Shown here one piece after another: positions 49,225-58,049 of a stretch of 64,000 nucleotides of DNA; the stretch's first letter is position 1; each line of letters starts with the position of its first letter. The DNA lies in assembly GCA_001887945.1 (NCBI GenBank), contig LDOQ01000066.1:62001-126000 (forward strand). The letters run 5' to 3'. Source of the stretch: Spraguea lophii (Eukaryota; Microsporidia; Spragueidae). The position numbers and the translations under genes are program-made. Below the pieces are notes generated by a model. It made no database searches, was not told the DNA's origin, and saw only the letters and a program-made list of their open reading frames with translations.

Positions 49225-49653
49225 TTAGTAAATAGAACCTGCTTGTGATGAAATCTTTGGCCAAATATCACAGACTTCTCTAAGAACTGGTCCTGAAATC
49301 TGTGTTCCTTTTAAATCTCCTTTATTTGATATGATTACTGCTGCTGATTCTTCAAATTGTAATCTAACACCATCTTTTCTTCTTATCATCTGTTTTTGTC
49401 TAATGATTACTGCTAATACTATTTTCTTTCTCATATCAGATCTTCCTTTTACTACAGATGCGACTATTACATCTCCTGGTCCTGCTGCAGGAAGTCTATT
49501 AAGTCTTCCTGATACACCTTTAACACCAATGGTTTTCAACATCTTTGCTCCACTGTTATCAGCACATGCAAGTACTGTACCTACTTGAATACCACGTGTA
49601 AATCCATATCTATTTTTTATTGCATCTAAAGGCTGTTTTCCTTTTCCTGGCAT
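49225..49653 (-). CDS. RPL23: Large-subunit ribosomal protein uL14 (eukaryotic L23)
   Basis: Component of the 60S subunit near the factor-binding site. The 142-residue protein is full length: RGIQVGTVLACADNSGAK, GVSGRLNRLPAAGPGDVIV, KVVLAVIIRQK-type segment and GDLKGTQISGPVLREVCDIWP all match the family. TTTACCC before the TATG supports the start. A CACGGTA word (plus strand, 49694-49700) lies 41 bases upstream, as in peroxiredoxins B and C and SulP. Confidence 0.97.
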   Translation of the reverse strand: MPGKGKQPLDAIKNRYGFTRGIQVGTVLACADNSGAKMLKTIGVKGVSGRLNRLPAAGPGDVIVASVVKGRSDMRKKIVLAVIIRQKQMIRRKDGVRLQFEESAAVIISNKGDLKGTQISGPVLREVCDIWPKISSQAGSIY

Positions 49654-50048
49654 AGGGTAAAAAATTAAATTTTAAAAAAAAATATAAAAAAAACACGGTA
49701 ATATTTTTTTAAAATAATTTAAAAGATATTAATTGGAGTATGAACTAAACAAGAGGTTGATTATAATATATTACTATTATTTCAGTAAAAATAGAAGAAT
49801 GTGGTAGTAATAAATATTATATTAAACAATAATTAGATTTTCCTCTTGGTATTATTCTATAAAATATTGTAATACTGTAATATATAATAACCATTTATCA
49901 TTTTATATACAATTTTTTAAATAATAATATCTTATTTCTTCAGATTGTGATTTTTTTTAGAACATGTTTTTAATTTTACATTCTCAAACTTATTTTTTTA
50001 TTTTAAAAATATTTTTTTGAAAATTATTTTTTTCTTTTTACCCTCAAT
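49654..50048. other. Divergent promoter region of uL14 and RACK1
   Basis: About 395 A+T-rich bases with CACGGTA at 49694-49700 and TTTTACCCTCAAT before RACK1. No other feature was recognised. Confidence 0.5.
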
Positions 50049-51029
50049 ATGATTTCACTCAATGAAAAAGGTTCACAATACGTTCACAAACAAATGGTTA
50101 CATGCTTAGAAGTCCCAAACGAAGGAAATTCTGACATTTTATACACAGCATCTAGAGATAAAAAGATATATTCTATTTTATTGAAACCAGAAGAAGATAA
50201 GGTTGGAAAATATATCAAATCCTATGAAGGACACTCCGGATTCGTCAATTGCATAACAACCAATTCATCAAACGATAAGATTATTTCAGGTAGTAGTGAT
50301 AATACAGCTAGAATTTTCGATGTAGAATCTCAAAAATCCGTAGTTCTTAAAGGACATACAAGAGATATAACATCTATCAGTATTAATACTGAAGATAACA
50401 AAATAATTACAGGATCAGTTGATGGAAAGATTATGTTATGGAATACTCAAGGAAAATGTGCAGAGGTTTTTGATGGAGAATGTCAAAATACACATACTTC
50501 TTGGATAAACTGTGTTGCATTCAGACCATTTAATTCTAACATTGTTGTTAGTGGTTCAGAAGATGGTACACTAAAAATATGGGATATCGAAGAAAAACGA
50601 GTAATGGAAACTTTTATCAATGGATTTTCAGTTACTGAAATAAAAGAAAAGGGTATTGAAATAGAAAGAAAGAGTGCCGTAACATCTTTATCCATGTCAC
50701 CAGATGGATCTTTATGTGCATATGGTTCCAAGAATTCAATGGTTTATGTCTTCAAATTTGACGATAATAAATGTGTCATTAACTTTGATGCAGGTTCTAC
50801 AGTAAAAGCATTAGCATTTGGATTAACAGATGTTTCTATCGCATGTGCTACAGAATCTGAAATTATCCTTTGGGACATTCTTAAGAATGTAAGAATTGCA
50901 AGAATAGATTATAGTTCATATGGTAATGGTGTTTACTGTACTTCCTTAGTATGGGCTAAAGATATGTTGTTAGCAGGATTTTCCGATGGAAGAATAACAG
51001 CCTATGAGAGAACAATAATTGAAGAATAA
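50049..51029 (+). CDS. ASC1: RACK1 (Asc1) seven-bladed WD protein of the 40S ribosome
   Basis: Scaffold protein on the head of the small ribosomal subunit. The 326-residue protein has seven WD repeats, including DILYTASRDKKIYSI, GHSGFVNCI...GSSDNTARIFD, GHTRDITSI...GSVDGKIMLWN and HTSWINCVAFRP...GSEDGTLKIWD. The order and length fit RACK1. The linker between blades 4 and 5 (KEKGIEIERKS) is somewhat expanded. TTTTACCCTCAAT before the ATG marks a strong gene of this genome. It converges on the Psf3 gene (56 bases). Confidence 0.92.
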   Translation: MISLNEKGSQYVHKQMVTCLEVPNEGNSDILYTASRDKKIYSILLKPEEDKVGKYIKSYEGHSGFVNCITTNSSNDKIISGSSDNTARIFDVESQKSVVLKGHTRDITSISINTEDNKIITGSVDGKIMLWNTQGKCAEVFDGECQNTHTSWINCVAFRPFNSNIVVSGSEDGTLKIWDIEEKRVMETFINGFSVTEIKEKGIEIERKSAVTSLSMSPDGSLCAYGSKNSMVYVFKFDDNKCVINFDAGSTVKALAFGLTDVSIACATESEIILWDILKNVRIARIDYSSYGNGVYCTSLVWAKDMLLAGFSDGRITAYERTIIEE

Positions 51030-51085
51030 AATAATCTTTAAGATTTTTTTTTATAAAATATTTATCTTCTCTTTTGAAAATTTAA

Positions 51086-51544
51086 TTATTCCTTTTTAAA
51101 TATTTTATGAAAATTATTATATTCCATATATTTCTTCCTTGCTTTTATATATAATTCTTTTTCCTTGATATCCATATTTACCTGATCATCATCATTAAAA
51201 TCTTCTAAAAAAATATATTTTAAAAACTCCGATGCTCTATCAGCGAATATAGAAAATACTTCATCTTCATCTAATTTTGTAAGAAGTAAAAAAAATTCTT
51301 TTGATTTATTGTTTACATTTACAATATCTGCTTTTGCCAAAAGTTCATTTCTGATACTATCCAAAGGATTTATCACAGAACAATGGTCATTTTCTAAAAG
51401 AAATTTTAAATAATACAAATTTATATGATCATCTATTATATATTCAGATATAAGAGATTTATCTATGCTAAATGTAGTTTCTATCATCGTTTCTTCAGCA
51501 ATTATATCATGCAAATCAAAATATCTCATATGGGTTATTTCCAT
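51086..51544 (-). CDS. PSF3: GINS complex subunit Psf3
   Basis: Subunit of the GINS complex of the CMG replicative helicase, nuclear. The 152-residue protein starts with YFDLHDIIAEETMIETTF, matching the Psf3 N-terminal YxDxDDILAEEExxPCxF signature. LYYLKFLLENDHC, and then a helical body with LDSIRNELLAKADIVNVN and LTKLDEDEVFSIFADRASEFLKY, fit the A-domain. It is slightly shorter than human GINS3 (216). Starts at residue 1 or 6 are possible. No CCC element. Confidence 0.72.
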   Translation of the reverse strand: MEITHMRYFDLHDIIAEETMIETTFSIDKSLISEYIIDDHINLYYLKFLLENDHCSVINPLDSIRNELLAKADIVNVNNKSKEFFLLLTKLDEDEVFSIFADRASEFLKYIFLEDFNDDDQVNMDIKEKELYIKARKKYMEYNNFHKIFKKE

Positions 51545-52839
51545 TAGAAAAACTTGTTATAAATTTACAAAAATATTAAATCATAAAGAATTTCATAAAA
51601 TAACAATATCTAAAAGTATAACATTGTAAGTATAATATGTTCATAAAATAGTCATTTATTTAAGTAGATTGTTATATAAAATATAATTTTATTGTTTGTT
51701 ATTATATTATATTTTAAATACAAGGAAGAATGTATTATATGAATAAAAATAAGAATATAAACATAACAAATAAAAGTTATTATAAATTATTTGAATATAG
51801 TTTCTGGTATAAAATATTGGAAGATTGTATATAAACTTCCTATATTAAAAAATAAGAATCCTCGGACATGAATAAATAGATATGATACACTTAAGATAAT
51901 CAGTAAAAATATTTTTTATTTTTTTCTATCATACAAAGATATTTTTATAAAAAAATTAAAATAGAAAAATCCTATGAAATTGTACGATAAGAATAATATA
52001 AAAGCGTTATTTTGGAGATGTTACAAATCAAGAAGTCTTATGTAATAAGAGATATGTTCCAATAAGCTTAAAACCTAGCTTAGTATATTATATATTTTCC
52101 CCCAAATATTGTAAATATCTTATATCAATTGAAAATATGTTGCTAATTTAATAAACATGTGATATGGAGAATAAACACTTATATTTATAATTATCTTATA
52201 AATATTAAAAAAGTTTTTACATTTCAAAATTTTTTTTAAATGGTACAGTAGTAGTTTTAGAAAAAAAATAAAAAAACAGATAAAATAAAATATATTCTAT
52301 CAATATATTTTAAAGTATATAAGAGTTTTAACGCTATTTCTCTTCTATTTCATTCATAATACGTATATCTAAAACAAAATCAGATAAAAAAACATTTAAG
52401 TTATCTACAATCGACAAATTAGAGTATATTTTCTTATTAGTTTTCAAGTATGCCAAAAATACTTCCAATCTAAGTGGTATAACTTCCTGTTTTTGATTCT
52501 AATTCTTTGGAATAATTAACGAGAAATGGTTATATCTTAAAAAATATAATTTTAATATGATTTGTAACAGTTAGTATGTATTATGGCACGTGATAAAATC
52601 CATTTTTCTAAAAATCAGATAACTCCCCTCTTAACCTAAACGATAAGAATGAAATGAAATATTATTTGTTATGTCAATACGTATTAATAATTCAAATAAT
52701 ATTTGAAGATCTAATATTTTCGATATTTCTATGTCTTATAATCATTAAAATTTAGTCAAAATGGAATTACGATTTTGTTTTTATCCATTGTTTCAAAGGG
52801 ATTTTCAAGAAAATATATAAGTTTATTTACAAATTAAAT
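51545..52839. other. 1.3-kb gap, probably eroded repeat at its end
   Basis: A+T-rich without open frames of interest. The last about 250 bases could be the decayed 3' half of repeat copy 11 (minus orientation), but I can align only short pieces. Confidence 0.4.
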
Positions 52840-52920
52840 TACTTCACATGCAACGGTCATAGACCATAATATATAACAACCAATAAAAAAACTTCGATAA
52901 ATAAAATTTTATTTTTAAAA
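52840..52920 (-). repeat. Dispersed repeat family R, copy 11 (5' part)
   Basis: On the minus strand: AAAATAAAATTTTATTTATCG, AAGTTTTTTATTGGTTGTTATATATTATGGTCTATGACCG. The family start faces the gene at 52973. Copy 12 lies beyond that gene with its start also facing it, so the gene is bracketed by inverted copies. Confidence 0.65.
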
Positions 52921-52972
52921 AATAAAAAAAGATCATTTTTTCGAATATATAAAAACCATCAATGTATGGGTA

Positions 52973-53926
52973 ATGGATAATAAGAAAAACAAAACGAATA
53001 TTTTACAATATATTGCTAGTATAGTTAATATTATTCTATATATTGTATTTATATTCTATCCAAATATGGCATTAATAGTAATATCATTACTTTCACTTTC
53101 TTTTATAAAAAACAAAAAAATTATTTTACTTTTTATTTTTATTTCTACATTTTTATTTATTTTAAGATTTAAGCAATCAATAAAAAAGACTGTGCAAATG
53201 TTTAAATTTGTTGGAAATGGCTTAAATATCGGCTTCTTGAAAAATCTGACTTTGGGGAAATTTCAGCAAGAAGATATTGACAAAGAAGGCGAATATAAAA
53301 AAAGAGTTGTGATTGAAATGAGTAATATTAATAAATTAGAAGATTTTGAAAAAGAAGTGGAGCAGATTGAAGATGATAATTTAAAAACAGCAATGAAAGT
53401 AAATATTGAAAATATAAAAAAAATAGATGAAATTATTGAAAACAATGAAAAAATAGAAAAATTGGAAACAATCGAATCAAAGATGAACAAGGATATTTAT
53501 ATGCTTTTTTATTCTGATGATGACTTTCCTTCTCTCGATTACGCCCTCGATTATTTTTTTATACAAAAAAGTGTAATTAATGAAAAAGATTATATTATAT
53601 TCAATAACCAATATTATATGTATAGAGAAAAACAATTTATTAAAGTTGATAAACCAGAAAATATATTGGTAGATGCTTATCTTAAAAATATTGATGAACG
53701 TATTAGTTTGATTTATATAGTACATAATGAAAAGGATTATGCAAACGGACGTATAGGAAAGATAGTAACGAAAAGAATTCCTAACTTTATCGTGAGTTTT
53801 AGTTTTTATATCGGAAGTCAAACAATGTTATATACTGTAGATTTATACGAAACACCACTAAATGCTACTAAATATAAAGTTCACGTGGTAAAAATTATTG
53901 ATGAAAAATATTTTGAAAATCATTAA
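52973..53926 (+). CDS. Membrane protein with coiled-coil, unknown function
   Basis: A 317-residue protein with two or three N-terminal hydrophobic segments (about 11-35 and 35-65, the second pair around a short KNKK loop). A Glu/Lys-rich helical region follows at about 100-165 (EDFEKEVEQIEDDNLKTAMK), then a globular-looking C-terminal half. The half-buried hairpin plus coiled coil recalls ER- or nuclear-membrane shaping proteins, but I recognise no family. No CCC element precedes the ATG. It is the only gene enclosed between two inverted copies of repeat family R (52840-52920 and 53961-54335). Confidence 0.6.
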   Translation: MDNKKNKTNILQYIASIVNIILYIVFIFYPNMALIVISLLSLSFIKNKKIILLFIFISTFLFILRFKQSIKKTVQMFKFVGNGLNIGFLKNLTLGKFQQEDIDKEGEYKKRVVIEMSNINKLEDFEKEVEQIEDDNLKTAMKVNIENIKKIDEIIENNEKIEKLETIESKMNKDIYMLFYSDDDFPSLDYALDYFFIQKSVINEKDYIIFNNQYYMYREKQFIKVDKPENILVDAYLKNIDERISLIYIVHNEKDYANGRIGKIVTKRIPNFIVSFSFYIGSQTMLYTVDLYETPLNATKYKVHVVKIIDEKYFENH

Positions 53927-53960
53927 AGGTTTTATTTTATTAAAACATGATTATTGTTAG

Positions 53961-54335
53961 CTTTTTAATAAAACTTTTATTTATAGAAGTTTGTTGGTTG
54001 GCTGCAGTCTATCATGGTCTATGGCCTTTGGTTTGGGAACATGTTTAGACATGTATCAACTGATTTTGTCACAAATATATATTAAGTTTATCCTATGTTT
54101 CAGAGCATTGGGTTTTGCGTATGATACAGCAACCGCACCAAATCTCGGATTTTTAGAGATTTCAATATATTTTGTGACATAGTATCAGCCAACCGCAAAC
54201 CAATACAGGGATTACAACCATACCAGCTAAACATTATTTTAATTTAGCAGTGGGTCTGTTGTACAAAGTATGGCCAATGCTACGCTATCGAATTCTTATC
54301 TATCCAAAAATCCTTCTCTTCTACTTAAATACATA
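53961..54335 (+). repeat. Dispersed repeat family R, copy 12 (best-preserved reference)
   Basis: Begins TTTTTAATAAAACTTTTATTTATAG, in which AAACTT and AAGTTT can pair. Then come GGTTGGCTGCAGTCTATCATGG and TCTATGGCCTTTGGTTTGGG. An internal hairpin AAATCTC (54140-54146)/GAGATTT (54156-54162) follows. It ends with ATGGCCAATGCTACGCTATC and CCTTCTCTTCTACT. G+C is clearly higher than the surroundings. There is no long open frame with coding character and no clear terminal inverted repeat or target duplication. Confidence 0.75.
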
Positions 54336-54824
54336 ACAAAATCATTATATTTTTTATAATAAACATATCTATATAGTTATTTTTATTTATATTTGACTTT
54401 ATTATCAAAAGTTTTTATCCAACAACAAACTATAACAATAACTAAGATTTACAAAAAAATGTTTAAAAAAAATAAAGATGCGCAATAATGAGTATTCTAG
54501 GAATGGAATGAAAACGAAAACATTTGTTTGTAAAAATTTTTTATTATTCTCCAATGTAGAAATGTTTTTTCCTATGGTCAAGGAAGAATGTAAGAAAAAA
54601 TGTTGAAATATTTAAAATAATAATATATTATAAAAATCATCATAAAATACAGGAATTATTTTTAAACATATATTTTAAGATATAAAATTTTTTAGTAATA
54701 ATAAATTATTGTATTTAAGACACTCTGATAAGTTTTTAATAGTTTAAAATCGTTAATTTTTTTTATTGTATTATCTCAAAATATTTGAATTTTATATTCT
54801 CATTTTTTTATAAGAACCCTTTAT
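54336..54824. other. Upstream region of CBF5
   Basis: About 490 A+T-rich bases. AACCCTTTAT directly before the CBF5 ATG is the start element. Nothing else was seen. Confidence 0.5.
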
Positions 54825-55856
54825 ATGAATGATTCATTTAGTATTCTTTTAGATAATTTGGAGAATATGGCTATTAAAACAGAATCTTTTAACGTACAAT
54901 CGAGAGGAAATATACCAGAATTACGACCAATAGATGAATATCTTAAATACGGTGTTATAACATTAGATAAGCCACAAAACCCAAGTAGTCATGAAGTAGT
55001 TTCTTGGATAAAAAATATTCTTGATGCAGAAAAAACTGGGCATAGTGGAACATTGGATCCTATGGTAAGTGGATGCTTAACCATATGTTTGAACAGAGCC
55101 ACTAGGTTGGTAAAGAGTCAGCAATCTGCAGGAAAAGAATATGTTTGTGTTATAGAGTTCCATGGAGATACTTCAGAAAATGAATTCAAAAAAGTTTTGA
55201 AAAAACTCACAGGTGTGTTGATACAGAGACCTCCACTTATGTGTGCAGTAAAGCGTAATATAAGACTTAGAACTATTTATAACATAGATTTTTTGGAATT
55301 TGATGCAGAATCAAAGCTGGGATTATTTAAAGTTTCTTGTGAAGCCGGAACATATATTAGAACTTTATGTACACATATAGGAATATTCTTAGGTTGTGGT
55401 GCACATATGAAAGAATTAAGAAGAACAAGAAGTGGTATTTCTACAGAAGATACTGCTGTAACATTACACGATGTTTTAGACGCAATGCATCTTTATAAAA
55501 CTATCAAAGAAGAAAAGTATTTAAGAAAGGTTATTAAACCATTGGAATCTCTTTTAATAGCATATCCAAGAATCATAGTAAAAGATAGTAGTGTCGAAGC
55601 AATCTGTCATGGAGCAAGATTAACAATACCTGGAGTACTTAGATATGATAAAAACATTACATTAGATAAAGATATTTTACTAATAACAACAAAGGGAGAG
55701 GCCATAGCTCTAGCTAAACCATTAATGACTTCTCCAGAAATTAAAATGGCTACACATGGTATGGTAGCAAAACCAGAAAGACTTATAATGGAAAAAGGTG
55801 TTTATGAAAAAGCTTGGAGTTTTAAAAAAGAGTATGATATAGAGAGTGATTCTTAA
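54825..55856 (+). CDS. CBF5: H/ACA snoRNP pseudouridine synthase Cbf5 (dyskerin)
   Basis: Catalytic subunit of H/ACA ribonucleoproteins that pseudouridylate rRNA, nucleolar. The 343-residue protein contains KYGVITLDKPQNPSSHEVV and the TruB catalytic motif HSGTLDPMVSG with the nucleophile Asp78. QSAGKEYVCVIEFHG, RPPLMCAVKRNIRLRTIY and EAGTYIRTLCTHIG follow, then a PUA RNA-binding domain (about 250-325). The basic C-terminal tail of human and yeast proteins is absent. It is first of three co-oriented ribosome-biogenesis genes. ACCCTTTAT precedes the ATG. Confidence 0.96.
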   Translation: MNDSFSILLDNLENMAIKTESFNVQSRGNIPELRPIDEYLKYGVITLDKPQNPSSHEVVSWIKNILDAEKTGHSGTLDPMVSGCLTICLNRATRLVKSQQSAGKEYVCVIEFHGDTSENEFKKVLKKLTGVLIQRPPLMCAVKRNIRLRTIYNIDFLEFDAESKLGLFKVSCEAGTYIRTLCTHIGIFLGCGAHMKELRRTRSGISTEDTAVTLHDVLDAMHLYKTIKEEKYLRKVIKPLESLLIAYPRIIVKDSSVEAICHGARLTIPGVLRYDKNITLDKDILLITTKGEAIALAKPLMTSPEIKMATHGMVAKPERLIMEKGVYEKAWSFKKEYDIESDS

Positions 55857-55907
55857 ATTCATCAATTTTAAAAATAAAATAAGAATTTTCAAAATATTTT
55901 CCCCTCA

Positions 55908-56084
55908 ATGACAAATTTTAAAGCCGAAAAAAATTTTTCTTGTTCTTTTTGTAATAAACATTTTATTTCCGAAGATTTAGTCACAATTCATAACAAGACT
56001 AAGAAACATAAACAAACTTTGAAATTATTGAGTGAAGAACCATACACACAAAAAGAAGCAGAAAATGCAGTTGGATTATTTTGA
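55908..56084 (+). CDS. BUD20: Bud20/ZNF593-type C2H2 zinc-finger protein
   Basis: A 58-residue gene in the 250-base gap between CBF5 and TRM112. A U1-like C2H2 finger CSFCNKHFISEDLVTIHNKT is followed by KKHKQTLKLL and the C-terminal signature EEPYTQKEAENAVGLF. This matches the EPYSQEEAERAAG block found in Bud20/ZNF593. Yeast Bud20 accompanies pre-60S ribosomal particles to the cytoplasm. The protein is much shorter than yeast Bud20 (166) but retains the finger and the conserved tail. TTCCCCTCA stands directly before the ATG. Position between two ribosome-related genes supports the call. Confidence 0.88.
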   Translation: MTNFKAEKNFSCSFCNKHFISEDLVTIHNKTKKHKQTLKLLSEEPYTQKEAENAVGLF

Positions 56085-56104
56085 ATAAAATTTTACCCTT
56101 TTAA

Positions 56105-56452
56105 ATGAAACCATTTACTTTTTCTATTCTTTGTTGTAAAGATTGCAATCTCAATTCAAAACTTAAACTTTCTGTCAAAAAGAACATTAAAATAGATACA
56201 GAAACAGATACGGATTTTTTAAAAGCTCATTTGGATATTTTCTTAGTCAACGACCATGAAATATTAAAAAATTTAATAAATTCTTTCAAAGAAGTAGAAG
56301 AATCTTATAAAATAGAATTAAATGAAATAGAAGATTTAGAAAAATTATATTTATTCTTATTTGCAAACGAGGTAGAAGAAGGAAAATTATTATGTGAAGA
56401 ATGTAATAAAGAATATAACATTGAAGGTGGAATAGTAGATTTTTTAAATTAA
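56105..56452 (+). CDS. TRM112: Trm112 methyltransferase activator
   Basis: Zinc-ribbon partner that stabilises and activates methyltransferases acting on tRNA, rRNA and release factor eRF1. The 115-residue protein begins MKPFTFSILCCKDC and ends with the second half-ribbon EGKLLCEECNKEYNIEGGIVDFL. It fits the family in both length (yeast 135) and motif order. The four zinc ligands are probably Cys10 or 11, Cys14 and the LCEEC pair. The stop of BUD20 is 20 bases upstream, and TTTTACCCTTTTAA precedes the ATG. Confidence 0.87.
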   Translation: MKPFTFSILCCKDCNLNSKLKLSVKKNIKIDTETDTDFLKAHLDIFLVNDHEILKNLINSFKEVEESYKIELNEIEDLEKLYLFLFANEVEEGKLLCEECNKEYNIEGGIVDFLN

Positions 56453-56569
56453 ATTTTACGTTTAAAATCAAGATAAATTTTTATTTTTATTTATAAAAAA
56501 TTGTGACATAATGATATTTGCCTTATACGGTTAATATATTGCTATAAAAAAATAATAACTTTTAAAGGA

Positions 56570-57775
56570 ATGGTTCAAGAAATGAAGCTTACTGAAACTA
56601 TTTTACTTTTATTTACATCAATGCTGGGAAGTGGAATAATATTTATTCCCATTGCTTTTAAATCTGCAGGTTATTTAGGCGGACTTATCAATTTACTTAT
56701 TTTAGCTATTTTAATTTCTTTTAGTTTAATAGTGATATCTTACGGTGTACGAAAATTAGAGAATGATGAACTTTCCTTATTTCATTTATGTAGAAAAGCA
56801 CATCCGATTTTTGGATATTTATCTGCTATGTCTATTTCCATATTGGGTATAGTATCATGTTTCTTGGTTATTTCATTATCAGTTTCTTGGTTGTCTAAAA
56901 TCATGAATATTACAGAAAAATTATATTCTGTATTACTCAAGATTTTTATTTCTATTCCATTGTTTTATATATCTGCTCAAAATTCATTATCAAGATTGAA
57001 GTATGTAGCATATATTTCTATGTTTGCAATTACTTACTTTATATTTCTTACATTTAGTGCATTTTATACGACAAAAGGATTAAATATCAAAACATCACCT
57101 ATAAATTCTGATATAGGAATAGCTACATCTAAATTTATGTTCTCATTATGCGTACATTCAAATTTTGTTCCAGCATTTGGTGCTTTAAGAAATAAATCTA
57201 CAAAAAATATTTTGGTAATTTCATTTTGTACTATATTAATGGGTACTATAATTTATGCACTTATCGGATTATTAGGATATTTCGCAATAGGCGATGACTG
57301 TCAAAGTATGGATTTTCTATCTGCTCTATTAGACAAAAATACAAAAGTTAACCAATATCTATCTATTAACGATAGATCCATTTTGATAGATTTTGGTTGT
57401 CTATCTTTTATTCTGCTCTTATTAGCCAGTTTTCCATTTCAAGCAATACCATCAAGAAATTCTCTTATGAAAATATTTATTTTTATTTTCAAGATAAATA
57501 ATTCTTGTAGATATGAAAAAATCTATAGAATAGGATTTACTTTTCTTGTAACATTATTATCGCTGTCAATAGCCATATATGATCCTGATATAAATTTTCT
57601 TATAAATATTATAGGTGCTGTGTTTATAAATTTATATTGTTTATTTCTACCATCAATTTCATATATATTTACACATAAAACAAAAAATATTGTTTATGCT
57701 ATATCTATTTTTTTAATAATATTTTCTATTGGATTAATGACATACATGCTATACAACATCATAATAAAGGATTAG
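56570..57775 (+). CDS. Amino-acid transporter, AAAP (SLC38/Avt) family
   Basis: A 401-residue membrane protein with about 11 hydrophobic segments. The start KLTETILLLFTSMLGSGIIFIPIAF is the typical first helix of amino acid/auxin permeases (GxGxLxxPxAF). Later segments include FAITYFIFLTFSAFY, FSLCVHSNFVPAFGALRN (the conserved F-CH-N-P region of helix 6) and YALIGLLGYFAIGD. It likely moves neutral amino acids across the plasma or vacuolar membrane; the substrate is not predictable. In-frame ATGs at residues 1 and 5 exist, and no CCC element is evident. Confidence 0.85.
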   Translation: MVQEMKLTETILLLFTSMLGSGIIFIPIAFKSAGYLGGLINLLILAILISFSLIVISYGVRKLENDELSLFHLCRKAHPIFGYLSAMSISILGIVSCFLVISLSVSWLSKIMNITEKLYSVLLKIFISIPLFYISAQNSLSRLKYVAYISMFAITYFIFLTFSAFYTTKGLNIKTSPINSDIGIATSKFMFSLCVHSNFVPAFGALRNKSTKNILVISFCTILMGTIIYALIGLLGYFAIGDDCQSMDFLSALLDKNTKVNQYLSINDRSILIDFGCLSFILLLLASFPFQAIPSRNSLMKIFIFIFKINNSCRYEKIYRIGFTFLVTLLSLSIAIYDPDINFLINIIGAVFINLYCLFLPSISYIFTHKTKNIVYAISIFLIIFSIGLMTYMLYNIIIKD

Positions 57776-57885
57776 TTAGATTATTTATATAGAATTTTTA
57801 TTATTTATTTTTAAATGTATGATTTTAGTTTTATTCTTAAATATACAATTTCAGGTTTATTTTTAAATATATGATTTTAGTTTTG

Positions 57886-57912
57886 TTTGTTGTTTGTTGT
57901 TTGTTGTTTTAT
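57886..57912 (+). repeat. Short tandem repeat (TTTGTTG)n
   Basis: About three to four units of TTTGTTG in the 270-base gap between the transporter and the DEAD-box helicase. The rest of that gap holds repeated TATGATTTTAGTTTT-like phrases and no gene. Confidence 0.7.
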
Positions 57913-58049
57913 TATTTATTTGATATTTGATATAAAATTAATTAATTGTTTAATATTTTTTAATTGATGTTTCAGTTTCTCATATTTTAACTTTTTTTTT
58001 GAAACTTCAAAATTTTTAAAATTATTTTTTTCACCAAATATTTCAACCC

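Noticed and set aside
53991..54182. 63-codon open frame inside repeat copy 12
   Set aside because: Not preserved in the other copies of the repeat, so it is not coding.
55070..55105. GTAAGT...TTAAC...CAG inside CBF5 as a possible intron
   Set aside because: The sequence encodes conserved Cbf5 residues after the catalytic Asp, so it is exon.
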